A program made the translations under genes and the position numbers. From Pseudomonas sp. MIACH (GTDB lineage: Bacteria > Pseudomonadota > Gammaproteobacteria > Pseudomonadales > Pseudomonadaceae), in contig NZ_LHVO01000051.1 in NCBI RefSeq assembly GCF_001269925.1, positions 172,375 through 236,374 of the forward strand: DNA of 64,000 nucleotides, given 5' to 3'. The notes under the pieces are model-generated. The model ran no database searches and had not been told where the DNA came from. It saw nothing but the letters and a program-made list of their open reading frames with translations. Positions 26,037 to 35,316 of this stretch are shown piece by piece (within the stretch, counting starts at the first letter, position 1; each line of letters opens with the position of its first letter).

Positions 26037-26801
26037 CTACATCCCCAACCCGGCGCCGCCATCGATCATCAGGCTCTGGGCCGTGACCCCGGAGGCCTCG
26101 GGGCTGACCAGGTAACGCACCATGGCGGCGACTTCGTCGGCCTGGATAAACCGGCGCAAGGGCAGTTTTTTCTTGGCATTGCGCAGGATCTGCTCCTGGC
26201 TGATCCCGGCAATACTGGCTTGCGTCGCCAGCTCGCCTTGCAGCATCGGCGTATCGATCCAGGCTGGCAGAATCGCATTCACGGTAATCCGGCGCGGCGC
26301 CAGGTCCAGTGCCAGTGCCTTGGTCATGCCGATAATGCCGTGCTTGGAGGCGCAGTAAGCGGTGTTGCGGACCTTGCCGATGCGGCCAAGGATCGACGAC
26401 AAGTTGATGATGCGTCCGCGATCCGCCAGCAGTGGCAGGCACAGCGAGGTGACATAAAAGGTGCCATTCAGATTGACGGAAATCACCTTGTGCCAGTTGT
26501 CCAGGTCCTCCGGTTCATTCTCGTTGCAGACCCCGGCGCTGTTGACCAGTACATCGATAAAGCCGAGGCGCGCCGACAGGTCGTTGAACAACCCCTGCAC
26601 GCTGGCAAGGTCGGCTATATCGACGCCATGGGTTTCGATGCTCGCGGCAAAGGTTGCGGCGCCTACCCAGTCCCGCAGCGATGCCACGTCACGGTCCACC
26701 AGGATCAGGCGATGGGCCGGGTCGTTGGCAAAATGTTCCGCCACTGCCCGGCCGATGCCGTTGGCGGCACCGGTAATCAAAAACGTTCTGGGTGTATTCA
26801 T
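26037..26801 (-). CDS. Short-chain dehydrogenase/reductase
   Basis: 254 residues, classical SDR fold: the cofactor motif TGAANGIGRAVAEHF (near residues 10-24), VNSAGVCNEN and the catalytic set Ser (NLSSILGRIG) and YCASK. Asp in LVDRDVAS after strand two predicts NAD(H) rather than NADPH, so it may oxidise or reduce a chain hydroxyl. The start overlaps the FabG-like gene by four bases (ATGA). Its substrate in the cluster is unknown. Confidence 0.87.
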   Translation of the reverse strand: MNTPRTFLITGAANGIGRAVAEHFANDPAHRLILVDRDVASLRDWVGAATFAASIETHGVDIADLASVQGLFNDLSARLGFIDVLVNSAGVCNENEPEDLDNWHKVISVNLNGTFYVTSLCLPLLADRGRIINLSSILGRIGKVRNTAYCASKHGIIGMTKALALDLAPRRITVNAILPAWIDTPMLQGELATQASIAGISQEQILRNAKKKLPLRRFIQADEVAAMVRYLVSPEASGVTAQSLMIDGGAGLGM

Positions 26802-27535
26802 GGCATTTTCAGCCCGCCATTGACCGACAGTACTTCGCCGGTCACATAGGTCGCGCGCTCGGCGAGGTACAGCACGGCCTCGGCAATGTCCCCCGGCACG
26901 GCAAAACGCTTGATCAACAGTCGCGACTGCACTTCCTGCTTGTGGGTTTCCAGCAAGGCGGCGGTCATGTCGGTGCTGACGATGCCCGGTGCGACCGCGT
27001 TGACGCGGATATTGCGCGGTGCCAGCTCGACCGCCAGGGCGCGTGTCAGTGCCTCCACACCGCCCTTGGCGGCGGCGTAGCTGCTTTGCCCTTTGCCTGG
27101 CTTTTGCGCAGCCACTGAACTGAGGTTGATGATGCAGCCTTGACGCTGACGCATCATGCCGGGCACCACCTGTTGGCAGCAGAGCAGGGTGCCGATCAGG
27201 TTGGTCTGGATCACCTCGCAGATTGCCTCGGTGGAGAGCGTCGCCAACAACCCATCGCGCGTGATGCCGGCGTTATTGACCAGCAGGTCGATGCGCTCGA
27301 AGCGCTGTTCAACCTGTTCGAAAAACACCTTGATGCTGTGGGTGTCACTGATGTCGCACTGCGCCGTGAAGCACTCGCCGCCGAGTTTTTCGACTTCGTC
27401 ACGCACCGCCAGGGCCGCCGCTTCGTCACGCACGTAGTTGAACGCGACCTGGTAGCCGGCCTCGACCAGTGCCAGGACGACCGCTTTGCCGATGCCGCGA
27501 CTGCCTCCGGTGACTACCGCTGTTTTAGGGGTCAT
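26798..27535 (-). CDS. FabG-like 3-oxoacyl-ACP reductase
   Basis: 245 residues closely following the FabG pattern: TGGSRGIGKAVVLALVEAG, LLVNNAGITRDGLLATL, SSVAAQKPGKGQSSYAAAKGG with the Ser-Tyr-Lys triad, and YVTGEVLSVNGGLKMP. It should reduce beta-ketoacyl-ACP to the 3-hydroxy form with NADPH. It starts 9 bp after the aminotransferase-reductase stop and overlaps the next SDR. It is probably dedicated to this operon rather than to primary fatty acid synthesis. Confidence 0.9.
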   Translation of the reverse strand: MTPKTAVVTGGSRGIGKAVVLALVEAGYQVAFNYVRDEAAALAVRDEVEKLGGECFTAQCDISDTHSIKVFFEQVEQRFERIDLLVNNAGITRDGLLATLSTEAICEVIQTNLIGTLLCCQQVVPGMMRQRQGCIINLSSVAAQKPGKGQSSYAAAKGGVEALTRALAVELAPRNIRVNAVAPGIVSTDMTAALLETHKQEVQSRLLIKRFAVPGDIAEAVLYLAERATYVTGEVLSVNGGLKMP

Positions 27536-27544
27536 GGCCGTTCC

Positions 27545-30421
27545 TTAGAGTGAGTTGTGGGTCTTGAACTGCGCCAGGCCAAAGCCATGGATCGCCGCCA
27601 AGGCACGAATCTGCTGCACTTGCTCGCGGCTGATGTCGCCGTAGGAGTAATGCTGGGTGATCCCCGCCAGGCCCATCAGCACCGACTCGGCCATGCAGGC
27701 ATACAACTGGCCCTGTTTCAGATAGGCCCGCACATTCGGCGCTAACCCATCGTTGAACGGCGTCTGGACGATGCCGCCGTGCATGTACAGCACGTCGCTG
27801 CGCTGGGTGTTAATCGCCTGGTCAACGTTCAACGGCACGGCGATGTCACAGATCACGCTGTGTTCGGCAAAATGCCCGGCGTCGAGAAACGGCTGCGCCG
27901 CGTTTGCCGCACACAGGACGATGCGCGCCTGCTTGAGGGCTTGCAGGTCATCGGTGACGGTAATGAATGCGTTGGCGCCAAGGCGTTCCTGCACCAGGCG
28001 CGAGACCTGCAACCCCAGCTGTGTGCTGTTGCCGTATTCGCGCAGCAGTGCGCGGATGCCGTCGATTTTGAGCAGGCGCTGCGCCAGCAGATCCTCGGCG
28101 GCCGTGCCCTTGATAATCGAGCGGGCAGCGTCGGCGTAGATCAGTTGAGCGGTTTTTTCCAGGCGGCGTACCGAGCCATCGCGGCCGCTGCCAATCAGGA
28201 TCAAGTGGTCGACCGTGGCGGACAGCAGCGACGCATAGGTAGACGCCACGTTACCGGCCGCGCCAACCACGGCGGCCGTCTGCGCATGCAGCTCCAGCCC
28301 CTGTTGCTTGCAGCCTTGCTCGATGGCCTCCAGGCCCATGCCGATGGTCAAGGCATTGCCGGAGGTCAGCGCCATGTCCGGGATTTTCAGGGCCTGGCAG
28401 TTGTTGGTCACGATGGAGGTATACATGCCCAGGCCCGCGACGCGGTAGCCATCGGCGCGAGCATCCAGGATGCGATTGCCGACTTCCTTGCGGATCACCT
28501 CAAGGTCGCCGCTGATGATGTAGTCCGCCATGGCGTTGGAGTCCATGCACAGCGGGTACAACGTGAACTCTACGGCCATGCCCAATTTCGAGCGGATCAC
28601 TACCGGGCCCACGGGGGCCGCCCGGCGTTCCGGTGCAGTGCGTTGCATGAACACACGTTTTTGCTCGGTGCTCAATTGGCCCAGCGAAGGGTCGACATCA
28701 CCTAGGATGTCGGCATCGATCAAATGATTGATAAAGGCCACGCGGGCGACGATGGGGGTGTCTTCTGGGGCATTGGCATGGGCGGTGACCTGGAAGCCGG
28801 TGTCGCGGGGCGCCACAGCCGGGATCAAGTCATGACAAATGGTGGCGGCCAGCGGGAATGCATCGCCGCGTTGCAACAGGTCGCAGACCTTCTGCAAGGC
28901 TTTGATCAGCCCGTCAATCTCGGCGAAGCTGATGCAGGCGGGTGGCTCCAGGCGGATCACATTGGAGTTGCTGCCCGACGGCGCCACGCGCAGGGCTTCG
29001 AATTGCAGCAGGTAGCCGGCAACCAGGTAGCCCAAGGCATCGTTGTACTGGGCCGAAGCCTGTACCAGCGAGCTGTTGGCGCTCTGGTCGTGCAGTTCGA
29101 AGCCGAGCAGCAGGCCGCGACCTCGCACGTCGGCGATCACCCCGGGGTAGGCCGCCTTCAGCTCAAGCAGTGAGGCCTTGAGGTATTCGCCCTTGGTGTG
29201 TACGTCCTTGAGCATCGCATGGTCATCGGCGAACAGACGATTGAGCGCCGCCAGGGCGATATGGCAGGAGGCGTCGTCTTCGGCGAAGGTCGAGCTGTGG
29301 ATATAGCTGAAGTCTTTCTCATAGTGACTGCTGCGAATCACGGTGGCCGCAATCTTCATTAAGCCACCGCCCAGTGCCTTGGACAGGCAGTAGTAGTCGC
29401 CTTGCAGATTGAAATGGCTGCTGGCCAGGAAGGTCCCGGTACGACCGAAGCCGGACTGCACCTCGTCGATGATCAGCGGGCACTGCTGCTCATTACACAG
29501 GCGGCGCAAGGCTTTATAAAAATCGGCCGCGAACTCGATGATGCCGCCTTCGCCCTGGATAGGCTCCATCAATACGGCGGTGATCGCGCTGAACGCATCG
29601 CGCTTGACCAGCAATTGATCACCGCACCATTGCACGGTCAGCCAATGGCGGGTGTGGCGCGCTGGCAGCTCCTGGAGTTGATGGGGTTGTTGGGGGTCAA
29701 TGAACTCCACGTTCAAGCCGAAGCGCGCGAACGGCTGGCGATACTGTCGGCCATAGGTCAGTTGCACGGTGTTGACCAACTTGCCGTGAAAGCTGCCGCG
29801 TAACGCGACGAACACCGGCTCGACGTGCAACTCGGCGAGGTTGTGCTGACGCACTGCCTCAACCACCTGACGCACCGTGGCCGTGGTCAGGTGGGCAGGC
29901 AGCAGGCCCGCCGGCAAATCGAGGTCAGCCACATCCACTTCGCGGTAGGCGCGGTCGCTGGAGGTCAGTTGGGCCAGGGTAAAGTCCAGTTCGTCGAACT
30001 GGCGTTGCAGGTTTTTCTGGCGGCGGAACTCGGCGTGCTTGACGGCAATTTCCACCGCTTCGGCACCGCTGTTGGAAAAGGTCGAGATGTACGCTTCGTT
30101 GTTCTTCAACTCACGGTTGAAGGCTTCGCTCAACGCGCGCCCCAGAGTACCGGCCGTAGCGCGGATCGACATCTGGGCGTTAAAGGGCACGTCGTTGCGC
30201 AGCAGTGTGCAGAGCTGGTCGACGAACTGCGGGTCGTTGTGACCAAACAAGGCGGCGCCGTAGCCGCCGAGAAAATCGGTGACAGTCACCTCGTCACCCT
30301 GGCGGTTGCGGTAGAACAATTTGCTGCCCAGTGCCCGCTTGAACTCACACTCAAGCCCCAGGGCCTGAAGCAGGTCGACAAACTTTGGGCGAACAAAATC
30401 ACGGTAATCCATCACAGCCAT
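27545..30421 (-). CDS. Class III aminotransferase fused to cyanobacterial-type acyl-ACP reductase
   Basis: 958 residues with two catalytic modules. Residues about 10-480 form a class III PLP aminotransferase: FSNSGAEAVEIAVKHAEFRR, EPIQGEGGI, IIDEVQSGFGRTG (Asp319) and the PLP lysine in LSKALGGG (Lys348). Residues about 620-958 align by eye with cyanobacterial long-chain acyl-ACP reductase: GLGMYTSIV, LTSGNALT, NADPH motif VVGAAGNVAS (718-727) and GQLYACMAES, whose Cys909 lines up with the acyl-accepting Cys294 of the Synechococcus enzyme. Inference: acyl-ACP to aldehyde to primary amine on one protein. The start at 30421 is uncertain. An in-frame GTG at 30451 and an ATG at 30412 also exist. 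Confidence 0.88.
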   Translation of the reverse strand: MAVMDYRDFVRPKFVDLLQALGLECEFKRALGSKLFYRNRQGDEVTVTDFLGGYGAALFGHNDPQFVDQLCTLLRNDVPFNAQMSIRATAGTLGRALSEAFNRELKNNEAYISTFSNSGAEAVEIAVKHAEFRRQKNLQRQFDELDFTLAQLTSSDRAYREVDVADLDLPAGLLPAHLTTATVRQVVEAVRQHNLAELHVEPVFVALRGSFHGKLVNTVQLTYGRQYRQPFARFGLNVEFIDPQQPHQLQELPARHTRHWLTVQWCGDQLLVKRDAFSAITAVLMEPIQGEGGIIEFAADFYKALRRLCNEQQCPLIIDEVQSGFGRTGTFLASSHFNLQGDYYCLSKALGGGLMKIAATVIRSSHYEKDFSYIHSSTFAEDDASCHIALAALNRLFADDHAMLKDVHTKGEYLKASLLELKAAYPGVIADVRGRGLLLGFELHDQSANSSLVQASAQYNDALGYLVAGYLLQFEALRVAPSGSNSNVIRLEPPACISFAEIDGLIKALQKVCDLLQRGDAFPLAATICHDLIPAVAPRDTGFQVTAHANAPEDTPIVARVAFINHLIDADILGDVDPSLGQLSTEQKRVFMQRTAPERRAAPVGPVVIRSKLGMAVEFTLYPLCMDSNAMADYIISGDLEVIRKEVGNRILDARADGYRVAGLGMYTSIVTNNCQALKIPDMALTSGNALTIGMGLEAIEQGCKQQGLELHAQTAAVVGAAGNVASTYASLLSATVDHLILIGSGRDGSVRRLEKTAQLIYADAARSIIKGTAAEDLLAQRLLKIDGIRALLREYGNSTQLGLQVSRLVQERLGANAFITVTDDLQALKQARIVLCAANAAQPFLDAGHFAEHSVICDIAVPLNVDQAINTQRSDVLYMHGGIVQTPFNDGLAPNVRAYLKQGQLYACMAESVLMGLAGITQHYSYGDISREQVQQIRALAAIHGFGLAQFKTHNSL

Positions 30422-30454
30422 GTCCTTTAAAAGAGGAGGGGGTGTACACACACG

Positions 30455-31672
30455 TCAGGCGTTGTTGGCCTGTTCGCTGTACTTCAATTGGTAGCAAGCG
30501 CTGAAACCGTTGTCGTCGCGGTTGAGCACCAGGCCATCGTCGAGCCGCGTCGAGCAGGGAGCCCCCATCACAAACGGCAACTGCGCGGCCACGGGTTGGC
30601 TTAATCCGGCAATCGGTGGCACACGCTGGGCGAGCAGGGCACAGCGGGCCAGGATCAGGTCCGCCAGGCTGGGAGCCGCACTCAGCAGGCCGGTCAGCGG
30701 CACGCCACTGGTAATGTGGGCGGCGCCGGTTCGGGCCAGCGTGAGGCTCAACTGTCGGTCTTGATCGGGCGTGCCGGTACCGCTGCACACCAGCACGTCG
30801 GCTTGCTGGTCTGGCAGGTTCAAGTGCTCGATCACGACATCGGCGGTCATTGTCTGCAGGCAGACCTGGGGTCCATCCCCCAGATCCTCGCGACGGCGCA
30901 GGACCAGGGCCGCCGCGCCTTCGCCAGCGATACCGCCGGTGCCTTGCGCATCGAAAGCGCGCAGGGTATCCGAGCCGTCGGCGCTGATCGTGCCGGCCTG
31001 CACCAGGGCGCTGAGTGCCAGCGCATCGAGTTCGCTGCCTGCACCGACGATGATCGCCACGTCAATTCGTCCGCCCTGCAAGGCGGCGCACGCTTCACGC
31101 AAGGCCGCCAGGTTGCCGGAGACCCCCTGCATGTAGGCGTTGCATTCACACTCCAGCTTGAGCGCCAGGCTGACCACGCCCAGCAGGATATTGCTCAGGC
31201 CCTTGAGCACCAGGAACGGGTCCTGCGCGCGCTCGTGCAAGATACGCCGGGCCAGGTGCTGCATATCTGCACCTTCGCCCTGGCGGCATTCGTGGAGCAA
31301 CTCGCCGTAGGACGCCAGTGAAGGGTGGGTATAGCCACCCTGGCAGCAATAGAGGCCATAGGTCAGGCCGTCGGCCCCTGGCGTCAGTTGGGCTTCGGCC
31401 AGTGCCTGTCGAACGGCGCTGACGCCCCAGATGACGGCAGGCGTGCAGTAACGCTGCAGATTTTGGGCGAGGTCCTGGCGACTGCGCTGGTGATCGTCAT
31501 AGTGAATCTGCCCGAAGGCCGTGACCCGTTCACTGTGAAACAGCAAAGAGCGCAATGGCTTGATCCCGCTGCGCGACTCACAGGCCGCCGACCAGAAGGC
31601 GTCCACGCCCCAGCCGCTGGCCAGGACACAGCCGCTGCCGGCAATGGCGATGGATGTCGGTACGCCGCTCAT
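30455..31672 (-). CDS. Degenerate ketosynthase (chain-length-factor-like)
   Basis: 405 residues with a thiolase-fold ketosynthase outline but no catalytic triad. The nucleophile region reads NAYMQGVSGNLAA (178-190) with no cysteine at the aligned position. The first histidine motif is SGTGTPDQDRQ, and the second histidine is replaced within PLTGLLSA. It overlaps the active ketosynthase gene by four bases, the arrangement of KS-alpha/KS-beta pairs in type II systems, so it probably acts as a non-catalytic partner that sets chain length. Confidence 0.82.
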   Translation of the reverse strand: MSGVPTSIAIAGSGCVLASGWGVDAFWSAACESRSGIKPLRSLLFHSERVTAFGQIHYDDHQRSRQDLAQNLQRYCTPAVIWGVSAVRQALAEAQLTPGADGLTYGLYCCQGGYTHPSLASYGELLHECRQGEGADMQHLARRILHERAQDPFLVLKGLSNILLGVVSLALKLECECNAYMQGVSGNLAALREACAALQGGRIDVAIIVGAGSELDALALSALVQAGTISADGSDTLRAFDAQGTGGIAGEGAAALVLRRREDLGDGPQVCLQTMTADVVIEHLNLPDQQADVLVCSGTGTPDQDRQLSLTLARTGAAHITSGVPLTGLLSAAPSLADLILARCALLAQRVPPIAGLSQPVAAQLPFVMGAPCSTRLDDGLVLNRDDNGFSACYQLKYSEQANNA

Positions 31673-32967
31673 TGCGCGTGCTCCTGGTATTTGCCCAGCA
31701 CCAGGCAGGTATTGAGCCCACCGAAGCCGAATGAATTGCTGAGTGCCACATCGACCCGGCGGTTGACGGTCTGATGCGCGCAGTAGTCCAGGTCACAGTC
31801 GTCGGCGGCACTGTGCAGGTTGAGGGTCGGGGTAATCCTGTCCTGTTGGCAGGCCAGTGCGGTGATGATGAACTCGGGGGCGCCGGCGGCCGCGATCAAG
31901 TGGCCGAATTGGGATTTGTTGGCGCTGATCGCCAGCCGTCGATAGTGCTCGCCCTGGGCGAACACCGACTTGATCGCCAGGGTTTCGGCGGCATCGTTGA
32001 GCGGGGTGGACGTGCCGTGGGCGTTGATCAGGTCCACCTGTTGCGGGCGGATGCCGGCGTCGTGCAAGGCTGTCTGCATTGCGAGGGCGGCGCCTCGCCC
32101 TTGCGGGTCGGGCGCGGTGACCTTGTAGCCATCCAGGCTGCTGCCAAAACCCAGCACTTCGGCATAGGGCACGGCGCCACGGGCAAGTGCCCGCTCCAGG
32201 GTTTCGAGCACCACAAAGCCTGCGCCCTCACCGGCAACCAGGCCGCTGCGATGGCGATCAAACGGGCGGCAAAGCCCGGTGCCCCAGCGTTGCTCGCTGC
32301 TCGCCGCGCCCAGTAGGTAAAGCGCGGTCATGGTGTCCAGGCTCAACACCGAATCGGCGCCGCCAGCGATAGCGACGTCGACTTCTCCCCGACGGATCAT
32401 CTGGAATGCATTGCCGATGGCCTGGGATGCACCGGCGCAGGCGCTGCTGATGTTGATCACCGGGCCTTCGCAACCGATGTCGTCGGCGATCACCCGGGCC
32501 AGGCGGTCGTTGCTCTGGCACAACGAGTGGGCGGCATCGACCTGATCAGCCTTGGCCATCAAGTAGCGCCAGGCCGGGGAGGCGTTCGGCTCATTGGCGA
32601 CGGTCAGCAGCATGTCCTGGATCTTGTGCGCCGGTGCGCCGGAAGCACACAGCACGGCGGCATCCCGCAGTTGCGCGGGGCTCAGGCCGCTGTCGCTGAT
32701 CGCTTGGCTGGCCGCCACCCAACCCAGCTGGCTGCGTTTTTCCAGGGGCGTCTGCCAGGCGGGATGGCCTTGGAGGTAGTCCGGCAGTTGGCGGGTGTCC
32801 ACCGGCGCCGCATAGCGCACCGGGAAGGTGCCATCGGCCACGCCTTCGGGCTGCCAGGGGCGGATGCAGTGCTCACCGAGCAGCATCTGCGCCCACATGG
32901 TTTGCCATTCGAAACCGAAACCGGTCACGGCACCCAGGCCGGTGATCACAATCCTTGGTGCGCTCAT
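31669..32967 (-). CDS. Beta-ketoacyl-ACP synthase, intact active site
   Basis: 432 residues of FabF type. The triad is complete: Cys177 in NISSACAGASQAIG, His317 in NAHGTSTPLNDAAE and His356 in SANKSQFGHLIAAAG, with Lys351. It condenses acyl primers with malonyl-ACP for chain elongation. It overlaps the chain-length-factor-like gene (3') and the other degenerate ketosynthase gene (5') by four bases each, so all three are translated together. Confidence 0.92.
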   Translation of the reverse strand: MSAPRIVITGLGAVTGFGFEWQTMWAQMLLGEHCIRPWQPEGVADGTFPVRYAAPVDTRQLPDYLQGHPAWQTPLEKRSQLGWVAASQAISDSGLSPAQLRDAAVLCASGAPAHKIQDMLLTVANEPNASPAWRYLMAKADQVDAAHSLCQSNDRLARVIADDIGCEGPVINISSACAGASQAIGNAFQMIRRGEVDVAIAGGADSVLSLDTMTALYLLGAASSEQRWGTGLCRPFDRHRSGLVAGEGAGFVVLETLERALARGAVPYAEVLGFGSSLDGYKVTAPDPQGRGAALAMQTALHDAGIRPQQVDLINAHGTSTPLNDAAETLAIKSVFAQGEHYRRLAISANKSQFGHLIAAAGAPEFIITALACQQDRITPTLNLHSAADDCDLDYCAHQTVNRRVDVALSNSFGFGGLNTCLVLGKYQEHAQ

Positions 32968-34031
32968 GCCTGTTTCTCCATGGCTTCATTGGCCAGTAAT
33001 ACGGCGCCCCAATGGCCGGTACGGCTGTGGTTGAGCAGCAACGTGTAGCCATCGTGTTGATCGTGAAGGGCCAGGGCTATTTCAGTCAGCAAGGCGCTGG
33101 CCCCCAGGTTGCCGGTCATGTGTCGGCAGCTGTGGAGAATCGCCTGGGTGTCTGTGAGTAGAAGCGCGAGGGATGGGGTGTCAGGCGCGGCGACAATATG
33201 GGCTACGTCGCGCAAACCTAGTTTTTCTCGGCTCAAGGTCTGTTGGATAACCTTGCACGCCACGGCGTGGGAGCGTTCGGGCACAGCGCTGTAGCCACGG
33301 GCGAAGCCGGCGATGCGCAGGGCGCGCGTACCGTTTGCGGGAGGGCTGGCGGTCAGCAACAGCGCTGCGGCGCCTTCGCCGTAGACATCTGGGGCTGCGA
33401 GAGCAGGGCGTTCGGTGGTGTCGCGCAGGTACAGCGCCGGCGAGAGGTTCGGGCTGCTGCTGACCACGACCCCTGCATCGGCACGCCCTTCGGCGATGTG
33501 TTCGAAGGCCTCGATCAGCGCATCGACCCCGGCATTACTCTGTGAGCAGAAACCGCCCATCGGACCATGGCAGTGCAACGCCTCGGCGACATAGGCCATG
33601 ACGCTGCTGTTGAGCATCATCAGGGCGTGCAGCGGCGGGGTATAGGCAAACAGTTGCGCGAGCAGCGCATCCGGTTGTTCGGCGATGGCCTGCACGGCCT
33701 CCCAGCAGGAACTGGGGCCATCCACTTCCGGGATGGCGGCCATCAGCGCAACCCGCTCGCCAGGCAACTGCAAGTCATTCAACGGAGCGGCAATCTGCCC
33801 GGCGCAGAACAGCAACCGGGCGCCCTGAGGTTCGACGCTGCGTTGAATCTTGCGGTCGAACACCGTGGTCGGCAAGCGCGGTACGGTCACGGGGTACGCT
33901 AACTGGTCCGGGGCAAAATCCAGCGGTTGTGCGGCTTGCACCGTGCCGTGCAAGTCGGCGCACTCAGTGCCGGCGTGGTTAAACACCGAAGCGGCGATCA
34001 GGTAGACGGGTTTTGTTTGACGGCTGTTCAT
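32964..34031 (-). CDS. Degenerate ketosynthase-like protein
   Basis: 355 residues, shorter than normal ketosynthases. Aligned on the following DAGVV strand, the nucleophile position is Ser165 (within FCSQSNAGVDAL). The HGT motif is replaced by APDTPS and the second histidine by Asn (TGNLGAS). It is thus catalytically dead by KS criteria. ATG at 34031 is used because it follows the upstream KS stop directly, and the frame is open further upstream only inside that gene. Its role may be a heterodimer partner or ACP docking. Confidence 0.78.
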   Translation of the reverse strand: MNSRQTKPVYLIAASVFNHAGTECADLHGTVQAAQPLDFAPDQLAYPVTVPRLPTTVFDRKIQRSVEPQGARLLFCAGQIAAPLNDLQLPGERVALMAAIPEVDGPSSCWEAVQAIAEQPDALLAQLFAYTPPLHALMMLNSSVMAYVAEALHCHGPMGGFCSQSNAGVDALIEAFEHIAEGRADAGVVVSSSPNLSPALYLRDTTERPALAAPDVYGEGAAALLLTASPPANGTRALRIAGFARGYSAVPERSHAVACKVIQQTLSREKLGLRDVAHIVAAPDTPSLALLLTDTQAILHSCRHMTGNLGASALLTEIALALHDQHDGYTLLLNHSRTGHWGAVLLANEAMEKQA

Positions 34032-34032
34032 C

Positions 34033-35307
34033 TCATGCTTTTCCCAAAACCAGCGAACTGTTGACACCACCGAAACCGAACGAATTGGACAGCACCGCAT
34101 TGATGGGCTGGCGCTGCGTTTCGGTCAGGAAATTCAACTCAGGGAACTCGGCGTTTGCCGGGTCATAGTTAAGGGTGGGTAGCAGCACGCCCTGTTGCAG
34201 GCTCATCAGTGACAGCACCGCCTCGAGGGCGCCGCTGGCTGCCAGGGAGTGGCCGATCGCCGATTTGTTCGCCGTGAAGGTCATCGTGTCCACGCCGGTA
34301 CCGAATACTTGCGCAATCGCCAGGGCTTCACTGCGATCGTTAGCCTGGGTCGATGTGCCATGGGTATTGACGTGATCGACCGCGTCGCAGCTCAGGCCAG
34401 CATTGGCGATGGCGGCCTTCATGCAATGGGCGTAATGGCTGCCATCGCGGCTGCTGGAGGTGATCTTCTGCGCTTCGCAAAAGTTGGCGTAACCCAGGAC
34501 GCGGCCGATTGGCGTGGCCTTGCGGCGCTCGGCATGTTGCCTGGACTCCAGCACGATCATCGCCGCGCCTTCACCGAGGACGAACCCGCAACGGTCGTTC
34601 ATGAACGGGCGACTCTGTTGCTCGGGCGCAAGGTCTGCACGTTGGCAAATGGCACCCAGGCCGTCGAAGCTGTAATAGGACAGTTCATGGGCCATCAGCT
34701 CCACGGCGCCACATAGGGCCAGGTCGATGTCACCGCGCTCGATGGCGCGAAACGCGGCGCCGATCGCCATGGTGCCGGCGGCGCAGGCGTCGGAGTGGGT
34801 GCTGATATGGTCGCGAATCCCGAGCAACTGGGCGATGTGCCAAGTCTGCTGATCGATCCGTCGCGCGAACGGGCCGCCGGCCAGCGTGTGGTTGTCCAGA
34901 TAGCGATCCAGGTCGACGCTGCCGACGTCGTCCATATAGCGGCTGGCTTCTTGCAGATCACGGCTCACGCAATGCTTGTTGGCGCCGAGGAATACGCCGC
35001 TGGGTACGCGGCAGAAGTCTGCCCGAACCAGGCCTGCCTGCTGGAGCGCCTGCCTGGCCACGAACTCGGCGAGCAGGCTCTGGCGCGGCAGGGGGGTGTC
35101 ACCCGCCGCTACCTGTGCGGTGATGGCTTGCCACTGAACGGGGTCGATGTAACCCGCAGCGCTCGCTGCAAAACCCAACTCGGCAAACACCGGGTGTTGG
35201 CGGATGCACGAACGCTTTGCGCCGATCTGCGCAAACAGCGTTGCAGCGTCCAGTGCCGTGGGCGCTACCAACCCATAGCCCGTGACTAAAACCTCTCGCG
35301 GCCCCAT
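34033..35307 (-). CDS. Beta-ketoacyl-ACP synthase, intact active site
   Basis: 424 residues, the second active ketosynthase of the operon: Cys175 in THSDACAAGTMAIG, His316 in NTHGTSTQANDRSE and Lys348/His353 in TANKSAIGHSLAASG. The C-terminal LSNSFGFGGVNSSLVLG is standard. It lies 9 bp after the ACP gene and is followed within one base by the degenerate ketosynthase gene, so each active enzyme has an inactive neighbour. Confidence 0.92.
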   Translation of the reverse strand: MGPREVLVTGYGLVAPTALDAATLFAQIGAKRSCIRQHPVFAELGFAASAAGYIDPVQWQAITAQVAAGDTPLPRQSLLAEFVARQALQQAGLVRADFCRVPSGVFLGANKHCVSRDLQEASRYMDDVGSVDLDRYLDNHTLAGGPFARRIDQQTWHIAQLLGIRDHISTHSDACAAGTMAIGAAFRAIERGDIDLALCGAVELMAHELSYYSFDGLGAICQRADLAPEQQSRPFMNDRCGFVLGEGAAMIVLESRQHAERRKATPIGRVLGYANFCEAQKITSSSRDGSHYAHCMKAAIANAGLSCDAVDHVNTHGTSTQANDRSEALAIAQVFGTGVDTMTFTANKSAIGHSLAASGALEAVLSLMSLQQGVLLPTLNYDPANAEFPELNFLTETQRQPINAVLSNSFGFGGVNSSLVLGKA

Positions 35308-35316
35308 GCAGAACTC

